Shown here: piece by piece, positions 1 to 7,024 of the stretch
How positions within the stretch are numbered: position 1 is the stretch's first letter
Layout of the letters: each line of letters starts with the position of its first letter
DNA from: JBDRNO01 sp043811005
Lineage (GTDB): Bacteria; Bacteroidota; Bacteroidia; NORP154
Assembly: GCA_043811005.1 (NCBI GenBank)
Contig: JBDRNO010000199.1
Coordinates: 1-10,647 of the forward strand
DNA: 10,647 nt
Direction: 5' to 3'
Position numbers and translations under genes: made by a program
Notes under the pieces: model-generated
Told to the model about the DNA's origin: nothing
Databases searched by the model: none
What the model saw: only the letters and a program-made list of their open reading frames with translations

Positions 1-59
1 CAAATATCAATTATCAAATGACCGAAACAGTTTTGGTCATTGAGTTTTTGAGCATTGTG
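1..59. repeat. Terminal direct repeat, left copy (palindromic core)
   Basis: These 59 bases are identical to the last 59 bases of the window (10589-10647). The copy holds a hairpin at 17-41: arms AATGACC and GGTCATT, extended inward by a G-T wobble and three A-T pairs to a 3-base loop. Continuing to the right (60-144) is the right half of a larger imperfect palindrome whose left half lies at 10506-10588. Seen directly: the identity and the hairpin. Inferred: this is the centre of a dispersed, MITE-like element at which the assembly broke. Confidence 0.9.
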
Positions 60-144
60 ATTTATTTGTTATTTGGTACTTGTAATTTGTAATTTTAAAA
101 TTCATCCAAACATTCGGACTTTATAGACGGACACTAATTAATGT
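60..144. repeat. Right half of a palindromic MITE-like element
   Basis: The stretch of AAATTTG-like words ends in an inverted repeat at 117-144 (GACTTTATAGACGGACACTA, then ATTAATGT). Its reverse complement matches 10506-10533 at 24 of 28 positions. An ATNCAAACNTT word just inside is also mirrored at the right end. Together with 1-59 this would be half of an element of roughly 230 bp. No transposase is visible, so it would be non-autonomous if mobile. Confidence 0.6.
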
Positions 145-229
145 CCGTCCATAATGTCATTAAAATAGTGAAAAGTCCCAAATCCCAAATTTCCATTTTT
201 GAAAAAATCTTTGACTTTATAGACAGACA
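142..229. repeat. Small inverted-repeat unit abutting the proline dehydrogenase 3' end
   Basis: Arms at 142-158 (TGTCCGTCCATAATGTC) and 213-229 (GACTTTATAGACAGACA) are inverted copies matching at 14 of 17 positions. They enclose about 54 bp of A-rich filler with CCCAAAT words. The left arm also pairs with 117-133 (15 of 17), so three copies of one terminal-repeat sequence lie within 115 bp. The right arm overlaps the last codons and stop of the neighbouring gene. Nothing else is visible in 60-216. Confidence 0.6.
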
Positions 230-1461
230 CTTTTAACTCCCTTTCTCCTCTCTCTTTCTTTGATGATCATTTTTAGTTCTTTTCCCATCTGACCCTCTAT
301 ACCTTTGTTTTCTTCCGCCCTCCTTATCAGGTAAGGAATAACATATTTTATAGGTCCATAAGGCAAATATTTTGTTACATTATGCCCCCCCTTTGTCAGG
401 TTGTAGCTTATATGGTCGCTCATTCCGTAAAGCTGGGAAAACTCGATGTTAGGATGATCCGGCTTAATATTAAGATTCTTCATACCGGACGCCAAAATCA
501 TTGAACTCTCTTCATTATGTGTTGCAGCGCATATAGCTGTTCTGTTAAGATTTTCCAGGCAAATAGCAACCGCGTTATTATAGGCGTCATCAGTCTCTTC
601 TTTTTTCATATACACGACAGGTCTGCATTTTAATTCTTCGCCCCTTTTAATTTCTTTTTCCCAATAAGCGCCCCTTACAAATTTGACTCCCAGGATGAAG
701 TTTTTCGTTTTTGAGTCTTCCAATAATTTATCAAGAAAATGTAATCTATCCCACCTGTACATTTGTAATGTTATAAAAACGATTGGCTTCTTTGAATTGT
801 ATTTTTCCATCATCGCCCGGCACAGGTCGTCAATGGCATTTTGTGTTTGGCTTTTTTCGGCATCAATGAGAACCGGCAAATCTGAACGTGATGCGTTACT
901 GCAAATTTCATCGAGGCGTGACCTGATATTCTCAAATTCAAGTTGTTCTTTTTGAGTCAGTTCTTCTTTGTTGCTAACCTTTTCTAATAATTCATAACGA
1001 GCTATGCTCGTTGGTTTAAGAGAGACACTGTATACATGAGCGTTAACTTTCGCAAAATCTATCATCTTTAGAATTTCAGTTTTTGTCTTTTCAAAATCTT
1101 TTTCCGTGCTCTTGCTTTCAACACAATAATCCAAAGTACACCCGATACCTTCCCTGCCCAGTTTATTTATGATACCGGAACATTCTTCCAGGGTTTCCCC
1201 TGCGCAAAACTGGCGAAAAACAGTTGCTTTTATCAGCCAGTTAACTGGCAAATAAATCTTAAGCGCTAATAGTGTAAGTTTTGAGAAAATTAGTGTAATA
1301 AATGGATTACTAATTAGCTTAAATACAAAATAAGTATTTTGAAGTTCTTTGTCATCTTTACCTGAAAAAGTCAATTCAAGATTATCAAAGGAGATGTCAG
1401 GTGCTTTAGCCTGATTGTCTATATTTGAGGTATTACTATATATTTTTTCGTTATCTGGCAT
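217..1461 (-). CDS. Proline dehydrogenase (stand-alone)
   Basis: A 414-residue FAD enzyme that oxidises proline to 1-pyrroline-5-carboxylate, normally membrane-associated and feeding electrons to quinone. Seen: SLKPT at 147-151, VLIDAEKS at 197-204, KFVRGAY at 260-266, ATHNE at 313-317, QLYGM at 343-347, and YLPYG (365-369) followed by PYLIRRAEEN ending at 385. By analogy with PutA, R380-R381 would bind the proline carboxylate and the Lys/Asp/Arg in the first three motifs line the FAD site. Length and the N-terminal region (FDN... then QFCAGETLEEC) fit the short Bacteroidota type rather than bifunctional PutA; no aldehyde dehydrogenase domain or neighbour is present. The ATG at 1461 is the only good start and has no Shine-Dalgarno sequence. 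The last residues (SVCL) and stop lie in a repeat arm, so the natural C terminus may have been altered. Confidence 0.95.
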   Translation of the reverse strand: MPDNEKIYSNTSNIDNQAKAPDISFDNLELTFSGKDDKELQNTYFVFKLISNPFITLIFSKLTLLALKIYLPVNWLIKATVFRQFCAGETLEECSGIINKLGREGIGCTLDYCVESKSTEKDFEKTKTEILKMIDFAKVNAHVYSVSLKPTSIARYELLEKVSNKEELTQKEQLEFENIRSRLDEICSNASRSDLPVLIDAEKSQTQNAIDDLCRAMMEKYNSKKPIVFITLQMYRWDRLHFLDKLLEDSKTKNFILGVKFVRGAYWEKEIKRGEELKCRPVVYMKKEETDDAYNNAVAICLENLNRTAICAATHNEESSMILASGMKNLNIKPDHPNIEFSQLYGMSDHISYNLTKGGHNVTKYLPYGPIKYVIPYLIRRAEENKGIEGQMGKELKMIIKERERRKGVKSVCL

Positions 1462-1595
1462 TTTAATCTTTTTTTATATTTAGTTTAAAATTAATTTTGG
1501 TGCAGGATACAATTTTGCCTGTACAATTGTAAATGTTATTTCATAAGCTGGATAAGCCAGAACCTAAAAAGGAATATATTCAAACTAATTATATC

Positions 1596-1656
1596 TCCCG
1601 CAAAGCTCGCAAAGGGCGCAAAGATTATTTTTTAAAATATTGCGGGCTTTGCGGGA
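1596..1656. repeat. GCAAAG-type palindromic repeat
   Basis: Arms at 1596-1612 (TCCCGCAAAGCTCGCAA) and 1640-1656 are inverted copies matching at 16 of 17 positions around a 27-base AT-rich loop. The left arm continues into a direct series of GCAAAG words (CGCAAAGGGCGCAAAG). From memory, such GCAAAG-rich palindromes recur in environmental Bacteroidota genomes. No coding function is apparent. Confidence 0.75.
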
Positions 1657-1781
1657 AAACAAGTTCAATTTTTTACCAAATATTGTCAAAATATTATTGA
1701 TAAGGTACTATATTAATTCAAATACTTTGATTTGTATTAAAGCCGCTTTTAGCGGGATATTAATTTTTACTATATTTGATA

Positions 1782-1856
1782 CAAGTAGGCAATTGAAATT
1801 AGGCAGTAAGCAACTTGTTTTTTTTTGCCAACTGCCTACTGTCAACTGTCAACTTG
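1782..1856. repeat. GGCAGT/ACTGCC-type palindromic repeat
   Basis: The outer arms at 1782-1795 and 1843-1856 match at 11 of 14 positions when inverted. The inner arms at 1801-1813 (AGGCAGTAAGCAA) and 1825-1837 (TTGCCAACTGCCT) match at 11 of 13. The interior holds a run of nine T. It lies 54 bp past the nadB stop and is distinct in sequence from the repeat at 1596-1656. Confidence 0.7.
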
Positions 1857-1910
1857 TCTATTTACATCAACGAAATTATCGTTAACATGTTATCAATAGT
1901 GAATTTTTGC

Positions 1911-3476
1911 CTATATATAATCCATATTGTAATGTACTCCTTTGCATTCTTTTCGCTGCATGGCAAATTTTACAACAAGATAACCAATACTGATAAGGTT
2001 TCGCAATTCGCAAAGCTGGGGCGACAAAACAGTCTTGTCATATAATGTCTCAGTTTCCTTATAAAGCATTTCCAATCTTGCCATTGCTCTATTTAAACGG
2101 ATATTTGTACGAACAATACCCATGTAATCGCTCATTACTATTTTTAGCTCGTTAAGGTTATGAGTTATCAATATCAATTCTTTTGGGTGTGTTGTCCCTT
2201 CGGCATTCCAGGCGGGAATATCTTTGCGGAAATTTACGTGTTTCACTTGTTTTATACTATCTTCATAACTCCTATGAGCAAAAACCAATGCTTCCAGAAG
2301 TGAATTGGAAGCCAGGCGGTTTGCTCCGTGTAAGCCAGTAGAAGCACATTCCCCGCAGGCATACAGGTTTTTGACAGATGTCCTGCCATATTCATCGGTC
2401 TTTATTCCTCCGCAAAAATAATGTGCAGCTGGTAAAACTGGTATCATCTCCTTGGAAATGTCTATACCTATGCTCCTGCATTTTTTGTATATATTCGGAA
2501 ATTGTTTAATTAATTCATCATTTTTTATCTGCGAACAGTCTAAATAAACATGATCATCCCCCCTGCTTTTCATTTCATTATCAATTGCTCTTGCCACGAT
2601 ATCCCTTGGGGCTAAAGATTTTCTTTCATCATATTTTTCCATAAAGGTTTTACCATCCATAGTTTTTAGAACTCCACCTGCACCTCTAATGGCTTCCGAG
2701 ATCAGAAATGCCGGGCTTTTTCCTGGATTATACAGTGCAGTGGGATGGAACTGGACAAATTCCATATTTTCAATTCTTCCTTTAGCGCGGTATGCCATTG
2801 CAATTCCGTCACCGGTAGCTATTGCCGGGTTGGTAGTGATAAGATATACTTGTCCGGCACCGCCTGAAGCTAACAGCGTTATTTTTGAGAGAATTGTTTC
2901 AACCTGACCGGTCTTGAGATTCAACGCATATATTCCATAACATTCAACATCAGGAGTAGCTTTGGTAACTATTTGCCCCAAATGGTGCTGGGTAATGAGG
3001 TCAAGCGCAAAATGATGGGTCAATACATTTATGTTTGATGTCTTATGGACCTGCCTTAACAGAGCTCTCTCAATTTCCAATCCCGTTACGTCTTTATGAT
3101 GGATAACGCGATGAGCAGAATGTCCCCCTTCCTTTCCCAGCTGGTAATCACCTGTTGTCGTTTTATCAAATTCCACTCCCCAGTTAATCAATTCCTCGAC
3201 CAATAAGGAACCTTGTTTTATAACAAGTTCAACTATTTCCTTGTTGCAAAGCCCGTCACCGGTTTTTACCGTATCACTGATATGTTTTTCATAAGAATCT
3301 TTCTGAAAATCCATTACTACTGCTAATCCACCCTGCGCATATTTGGTATTTGATTCGCTCTCGTCAGATTTGGTGATAATAGTAATGCTGGATTCAGGGA
3401 TGTGATTTGCTGTTTTCAGTGCAAATATCAACCCGGCAATACCAGAGCCAACAACCAGAAAGTCGGTTTGAAACAT
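1911..3476 (-). CDS. nadB: L-aspartate oxidase
   Basis: A 521-residue flavoenzyme that oxidises L-aspartate to iminoaspartate, the first step of de novo NAD synthesis, using O2 or fumarate as acceptor. Seen: the Rossmann motif GSGIAG at 10-15, YAQGGLAVV near 47-54, EGGHSAHR at 116-123, ASGGAGQVY near 203-211, NMEFVQFHPTAL near 237-248 (His244), APRDIVARAI with Arg291 as the likely general acid, AHYFCGG with His352, and HGANRLASNSLLEA with Arg387. These match the succinate dehydrogenase/fumarate reductase flavoprotein fold, and the aspartate-oxidase form of the 116-123 and 383-396 motifs separates it from SdhA. The C-terminal helical domain is complete. The ATG at 3476 puts the dinucleotide fold at the very N terminus, as usual. 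It lies downstream of the OsmC gene with a 58-bp gap holding a repeat. Confidence 0.97.
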   Translation of the reverse strand: MFQTDFLVVGSGIAGLIFALKTANHIPESSITIITKSDESESNTKYAQGGLAVVMDFQKDSYEKHISDTVKTGDGLCNKEIVELVIKQGSLLVEELINWGVEFDKTTTGDYQLGKEGGHSAHRVIHHKDVTGLEIERALLRQVHKTSNINVLTHHFALDLITQHHLGQIVTKATPDVECYGIYALNLKTGQVETILSKITLLASGGAGQVYLITTNPAIATGDGIAMAYRAKGRIENMEFVQFHPTALYNPGKSPAFLISEAIRGAGGVLKTMDGKTFMEKYDERKSLAPRDIVARAIDNEMKSRGDDHVYLDCSQIKNDELIKQFPNIYKKCRSIGIDISKEMIPVLPAAHYFCGGIKTDEYGRTSVKNLYACGECASTGLHGANRLASNSLLEALVFAHRSYEDSIKQVKHVNFRKDIPAWNAEGTTHPKELILITHNLNELKIVMSDYMGIVRTNIRLNRAMARLEMLYKETETLYDKTVLSPQLCELRNLISIGYLVVKFAMQRKECKGVHYNMDYI

Positions 3477-3485
3477 TTATAGTGC

Positions 3486-3537
3486 TAGTATCGAAATTTA
3501 AATATTATTTTAATCAATTTACGAAGTTATGTCCTTA
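3486..3537 (-). repeat. Intergenic repeat, copy 1 (nadB/OsmC junction)
   Basis: This starts with TAGTATCGAAATT and ends with TTTACGAAGTTATG, YC and TTA; a second copy lies at 9414-9452. The final TTA is the reverse complement of the stop codon of the OsmC gene, so on the coding strand the repeat begins at the stop. Copy 1 has 13 extra bases in the middle. The two outer blocks (13 and about 19 bases) are almost unchanged between copies. Confidence 0.75.
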
Positions 3538-3954
3538 AATTTCATTATAAACTATCTCATAATCCATTTCCGTGGCTTTCCTCAACATATAATTAACTCC
3601 GCAATATTTCTCCTGTGAGAGCTTAACGGCTTTTTCAATTTTGTCTTTATCAAGGTCTTTTCCCGTGAATTCATATACCAGATGAATCCTGGTATAATAT
3701 TTCGGATGCTCTTCGGATAAATCTCCATTCACCTGCAAATTAAAATCTTTAATTTCTACGCGCATTTTTTTCAGCAATGAAGTTACGTCCATGCCGGTAC
3801 ATCCTGCCAAAGCAACAAGTATTAACGGTTTGGGAATAGGCCCCCTGTTCTCTCCACCTGCATTTTCACCGGTATCGATCATAATTTTATGACCCGTAAT
3901 ATCGGCTTCAAAAGCCATCTTCCCCTTCCATGTGCATTTAACGTTGTGACTCAT
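3535..3954 (-). CDS. OsmC-family protein (peroxide reductase-like)
   Basis: OsmC/Ohr-family proteins reduce organic hydroperoxides with a pair of redox cysteines. Both are visible here: one in ALAGCTGMDV and one in EKYCGVNYML, about 66 residues apart. The upstream ENRGPIPKPLILVALAGC segment is typical of the OsmC/YhfA branch. An open frame extends to an ATG at 4008 (157 residues), overlapping nadA by 14 bp. I prefer the ATG at 3954 (139 residues, MSHNVKCTW...), because homologues normally begin with such a strand and because the extra 18 codons run through a repeat copy at 3975-3990. The gene sits between nadA and nadB, all in one direction, probably as one transcript. Substrate is unknown. 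Confidence 0.85.
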   Translation of the reverse strand: MSHNVKCTWKGKMAFEADITGHKIMIDTGENAGGENRGPIPKPLILVALAGCTGMDVTSLLKKMRVEIKDFNLQVNGDLSEEHPKYYTRIHLVYEFTGKDLDKDKIEKAVKLSQEKYCGVNYMLRKATEMDYEIVYNEI

Positions 3955-3974
3955 AATTTGTAAAGTATAAAGTT

Positions 3975-3990
3975 TCGTTACTGTTCGGGT
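3975..3990. repeat. Solitary arm of a palindromic repeat
   Basis: The 16 bases TCGTTACTGTTCGGGT are identical to 6881-6896, which is one arm of the nested palindrome at 6880-6990. Here the partner arm and the inner hairpin are missing. It lies in the 40 bp between the nadA stop and the preferred OsmC start, so it is either an excision/decay remnant or an independent site. Confidence 0.7.
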
Positions 3991-3994
3991 TACT

Positions 3995-4987
3995 TCATGA
4001 AAGCTCAAGCATTCTCTGTATAGGTAGCAGAGCTTTTTTTCTCAGTTCCTCTGGTACGATCACTTCCGGTTTTTCATATTTTATACAGAGATATATTTTC
4101 TCCAATGTGTTAAGTTTCATAAACTCGCATTCACTACAGGCGCATGTGTTATCTTCATGAGAAGGTGCAGGGAAAAGGTTTTTAGCAGGTACTTCCTTCT
4201 TCATCTGGTGCAATATGCCAGCTTCAGTTGCAACAATAAATTCCCGGGCGGGGTCATTCTTAACATAATTTAGCAATCCTGTAGTAGAACCTATATAAGC
4301 AGCAACTTTCAGGATATGGTCTTCCGACTCAGGGTGAGCAATAATTTTTGCATCAGGATGCTTTTTGTGCAGGTTGAGCAGCTTTTCCATTGAGAATGCT
4401 TCATGCACTACACATGTTCCCTTCCAAAGCAGCAAGTCACGCCCAGTTTGCTTTATCACATATTTTCCTAAATTCTCATCAGGGGCAAAGATAATGGGTT
4501 TGTCATCCGGTATCGATTCAATGATCTTCACCGCATTGGAAGAAGTGCAAATAATGTCGCTCAGGGCTTTAACCTCAGCAGTACAGTTAATATAAGTTAC
4601 TACAACATGACCTGGGTGTTCCTCAATAAATTTCCTGAATTTATCAGGTGGGCATGATTCTGCCAACGAGCAGCCGGCATTCAGATCGGGCAGAACTACT
4701 TTTTTATCAGGGTTGATTATTTTAGCAGTCTCAGCCATGAAATGCACACCTGCAAAAACTATCATGCTTGCCTCTGTTTTGGCTGCCTGCTGTGATAATC
4801 CAAGACTGTCACCTATGTAATCAGCTATATCCTGGATAACACCTATCTGGTAATAATGTGCTAAAATAACGGCATTCTTTTCTCTTTTCAACTTGTTAAT
4901 CTCGGTAACCAAATCCAGATCCGGATCAATCTTAATATCAAGGTAACCGGCTTCCATGTTTGTTTTTTCTTCCCGTAATGTATCCAT
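3995..4987 (-). CDS. nadA: Quinolinate synthase
   Basis: A 330-residue [4Fe-4S] enzyme that condenses iminoaspartate from NadB with dihydroxyacetone phosphate to form quinolinate. Seen: ILAHYYQ at 41-47, IADYIGDSLGLSQQA near 54-68, the NAGCSLAESC motif (Cys106), INCTAEVKALSD near 133-144, KGTCVVHEAF (Cys192) and CACSECEFMKLN (last Cys287). By comparison with characterised NadA, Cys106, Cys192 and Cys287 are the likely cluster ligands. The internal triplicate repeat of the fold is implied by length. ATG at 4987 lies 3 bp after the TPR gene's stop, suggesting translational coupling; an ATG ten codons in is a less likely alternative start. Transcribed ahead of the OsmC gene and nadB; nadC is not in the window. 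Confidence 0.97.
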   Translation of the reverse strand: MDTLREEKTNMEAGYLDIKIDPDLDLVTEINKLKREKNAVILAHYYQIGVIQDIADYIGDSLGLSQQAAKTEASMIVFAGVHFMAETAKIINPDKKVVLPDLNAGCSLAESCPPDKFRKFIEEHPGHVVVTYINCTAEVKALSDIICTSSNAVKIIESIPDDKPIIFAPDENLGKYVIKQTGRDLLLWKGTCVVHEAFSMEKLLNLHKKHPDAKIIAHPESEDHILKVAAYIGSTTGLLNYVKNDPAREFIVATEAGILHQMKKEVPAKNLFPAPSHEDNTCACSECEFMKLNTLEKIYLCIKYEKPEVIVPEELRKKALLPIQRMLELS

Positions 4988-4990
4988 TTG

Positions 4991-6823
4991 TTAATTTATA
5001 TTATCCCCCCTCAATATCCTGAACCGTTCTCTTGCTTCGACAGTATAAAGACTTCCCGGGAAATTTATTAATAATTGCTGGTATAATTCCATTGCTTTTT
5101 CGGTGTTATTGAAATGATTTTCATAAAGTTCAGCAAGATTGAACAGGGCATCATCGGCTAAAATATCATACGAATAATCTTTAACAATTATTTTCAGCAA
5201 CTCAGCAGCTTCTTCGAACCTGCCTTTTTTTATCATGATCCCGGATTTTTTGTAAATGATCTCATCAATAAGAGAATGACCGGGAAACAGGGATATGATG
5301 GAATCAAGAATTTTTAAAGCCAGGTCATCTTTGTTTTGGAAAAATAACAAGTCTGCATTGGCATACATTAACAAAGCGGTTGTTGAAGTATCCAAAGCAG
5401 TGTTGTCAGATATCAGCAGTGACAGATTAAGGGCGTCATTGGCAATAAGTTTGGATGTTGAAGCTTTTAATACGTCTAACTGTGCTTGTGACCATTCAAA
5501 TTCTCCTTTATAGTATGACAGTTTAGCATTCCTGAATTTTGCTTCATGTCCGATCGGTTCATGTTTAAATGCTTTTTCAACTTGTGAATAATACAATGAT
5601 GCATCCCATACTTCCCCTATTAACAGTAATATATCAGCGAGCTCCAATTTGCATACTGCAAGGTCATTTGCTTGTACCTGGGGCATTGATATGGAATTTT
5701 CCAAAATGCTAATTGCCTCATTGGTTTTGTATAAATAAAATGCCTGGAGATGTGCTAAACCTCTCAATAAGGAAACTGTCCGGGATGATTTCCCCAATTC
5801 CTCTATTGTTGAATAGTAATTCTTTTCTAATTCAATAAGGTCATCCTCGGTATAGGAACAAGTTACTGCCTCGCCTCTGCATGTGATCTTTTGGTTCATC
5901 ACATTTAGCAGTTCCATCTTACTGTTAATATAGTGGTATGTATCTTTGCCTTTGGTAATGACGTATTGATAACATTTTATAGCAATATCATAGTTCTTAC
6001 TTGAAGCGCTTAATTTTGCCAAATTCATAATCCGTTCCCCATCTTCCTTCATCCTGCGGTCTAATGCTTTTGCCTGTACAAAAGCTGCTTCAAAATCTTT
6101 TTGTTGAATGTAATACCATATCAGAATCTCTGCAAAAACACTTTTATCGGGATACTTTTGGATCCGTTTAAGAAGCTGTGTCTTCAGTATCTCATTTTTT
6201 CTGATATTGGGATCATTAAAGAATTTAGTCTGCAGGGCATTTTGAACTCTTTCCTTAAATGAGCTATTGCTGAATAAAAAATCGAGGTATTCATTTATCA
6301 TTAAGGTAATTTTACCGGACAGAGCATATATCTCTGCCAACTCAAAAGAAAAGGAATTAAAATCGTTAAAGAGCTTTTTGCCCTTTAAATAGGTTTCTAT
6401 GGCATAATCGGTCTCTCCCTTGGCAAGAAAAGCATTAGCAAGTTTGATGACCTGTTGCATGTCGGGCATTAATTGTTTTATTGCTCTTTCATATTGCTGT
6501 TTGCTTTTATTTATTTCTCCTGATGAATGGTAAACAAACCCCAGGTCAACAACATAATTCAGATTACCGGCATCCTTCTTGATCTGCTTTTTTATTACTT
6601 TCTCTGCTTTTTTAAAATCCTCTAATTCCAGTAAGCAGTTTAGGTAGTAGTTATAATAAAAATCCAGATGTGTCTTATTGAAAAAATTTTCATATAATAC
6701 TAGGGCTTTATCATATTCTTCGTTTTGATAATATTGAGTGGCTAATAGCTTCTCTGTGTTGGTTTGAGCAAAACAGGTTAATGTTAATAAAAGTACTAAT
6801 AGTATGGTAAATGACTTATACAT
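4991..6823 (-). CDS. Exported tetratricopeptide-repeat protein
   Basis: A 610-residue protein starting with a clear signal peptide (MYKSFTILLVLLLTLTCFAQ). The cysteine is preceded by Thr rather than Gly/Ala/Ser, so it is a poor lipobox and signal peptidase I cleavage after CFA is more likely. The rest is helical with TPR-like units, for example near 30-65, 90-120, 126-156 and 160-185, and again in the C-terminal third, ending in a TolA-binding-protein-like unit (DDALFNLAELYE... then FPGSLYTVEARERFR). The last residues resemble a conserved ending I recall in Bacteroidota TPR proteins. It probably acts as a periplasmic scaffold, but its partner is unknown. It is 3 bp ahead of nadA, which may only reflect shared transcription. 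Its start at 6823 is preceded by AT-rich sequence without a Shine-Dalgarno motif. Confidence 0.85.
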   Translation of the reverse strand: MYKSFTILLVLLLTLTCFAQTNTEKLLATQYYQNEEYDKALVLYENFFNKTHLDFYYNYYLNCLLELEDFKKAEKVIKKQIKKDAGNLNYVVDLGFVYHSSGEINKSKQQYERAIKQLMPDMQQVIKLANAFLAKGETDYAIETYLKGKKLFNDFNSFSFELAEIYALSGKITLMINEYLDFLFSNSSFKERVQNALQTKFFNDPNIRKNEILKTQLLKRIQKYPDKSVFAEILIWYYIQQKDFEAAFVQAKALDRRMKEDGERIMNLAKLSASSKNYDIAIKCYQYVITKGKDTYHYINSKMELLNVMNQKITCRGEAVTCSYTEDDLIELEKNYYSTIEELGKSSRTVSLLRGLAHLQAFYLYKTNEAISILENSISMPQVQANDLAVCKLELADILLLIGEVWDASLYYSQVEKAFKHEPIGHEAKFRNAKLSYYKGEFEWSQAQLDVLKASTSKLIANDALNLSLLISDNTALDTSTTALLMYANADLLFFQNKDDLALKILDSIISLFPGHSLIDEIIYKKSGIMIKKGRFEEAAELLKIIVKDYSYDILADDALFNLAELYENHFNNTEKAMELYQQLLINFPGSLYTVEARERFRILRGDNIN

Positions 6824-6879
6824 TATAATGTAAATATAAGATTTTTGATGTTATATAGTAATAACAAAATTCAAAGATC

Positions 6880-6990
6880 CTCGTTACTGTTCGGGTATAA
6901 AGATAAAAACAATTGATTAATGAAACCACAGATTTCACAGAATAAAATCTGTAAAATCTGTGGTTTCATTTACTCCTGAACAGTAACGAG
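6880..6990. repeat. Nested palindromic element with strong hairpin
   Basis: The outer arms at 6880-6895 (CTCGTTACTGTTCGGG) and 6975-6990 match at 15 of 16 positions when inverted. Inside, 6919-6941 and 6948-6970 form a 23-bp stem with one mismatch and a 6-base loop; its outer 17 bp (AATGAAACCACAGATTT) is perfect. It occupies most of the 201-bp gap between the small lipoprotein gene and the TPR gene. Read on the minus strand the hairpin is followed by a U-rich patch, so it may reduce read-through or stabilise mRNA ends. Single fragments recur at 3975-3990 (outer arm) and 7711-7722 (inner arm). Confidence 0.85.
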
Positions 6991-7024
6991 TTTCAATCCA
7001 TCAATCCTTTAATCCCCTTATATC

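Larger units (their letters stand above)
1462..1910. other. Gene-free region between nadB and proline dehydrogenase
   Basis: These 449 bases hold no convincing gene. They contain two palindromic repeats (listed separately) and a small hairpin at 1743-1755 (CCGCT, 3-base loop, AGCGG). Read on the minus strand, that hairpin is followed by CTTTAAT, which could weakly terminate nadB transcription. I found no match to the TAnnTTTG promoter element on the minus strand upstream of the proline dehydrogenase start, so its promoter is not located. Confidence 0.6.

Noticed and set aside
1640..2045. Short plus-strand open frames between nadB and proline dehydrogenase
   Set aside because: They run through two palindromic repeats and into the antisense of nadB; their proteins show no domain, signal or composition of a real gene.
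1911..3476. Succinate dehydrogenase or fumarate reductase flavoprotein
   Set aside because: The motifs around His352 and Arg387 and the neighbouring nadA point to aspartate oxidase; no SdhB or SdhC genes are nearby.
3518..3532. A true loxP or other complete recombinase site
   Set aside because: Only one loxP-like arm is present in each copy; there is no inverted second arm at an 8-bp spacing and no recombinase gene in the window.
4991..6823. The TPR protein as a lipoprotein
   Set aside because: The candidate cysteine has Thr at -1 (LTC), which lipobox rules disfavour; CFA followed by Q fits signal peptidase I better.
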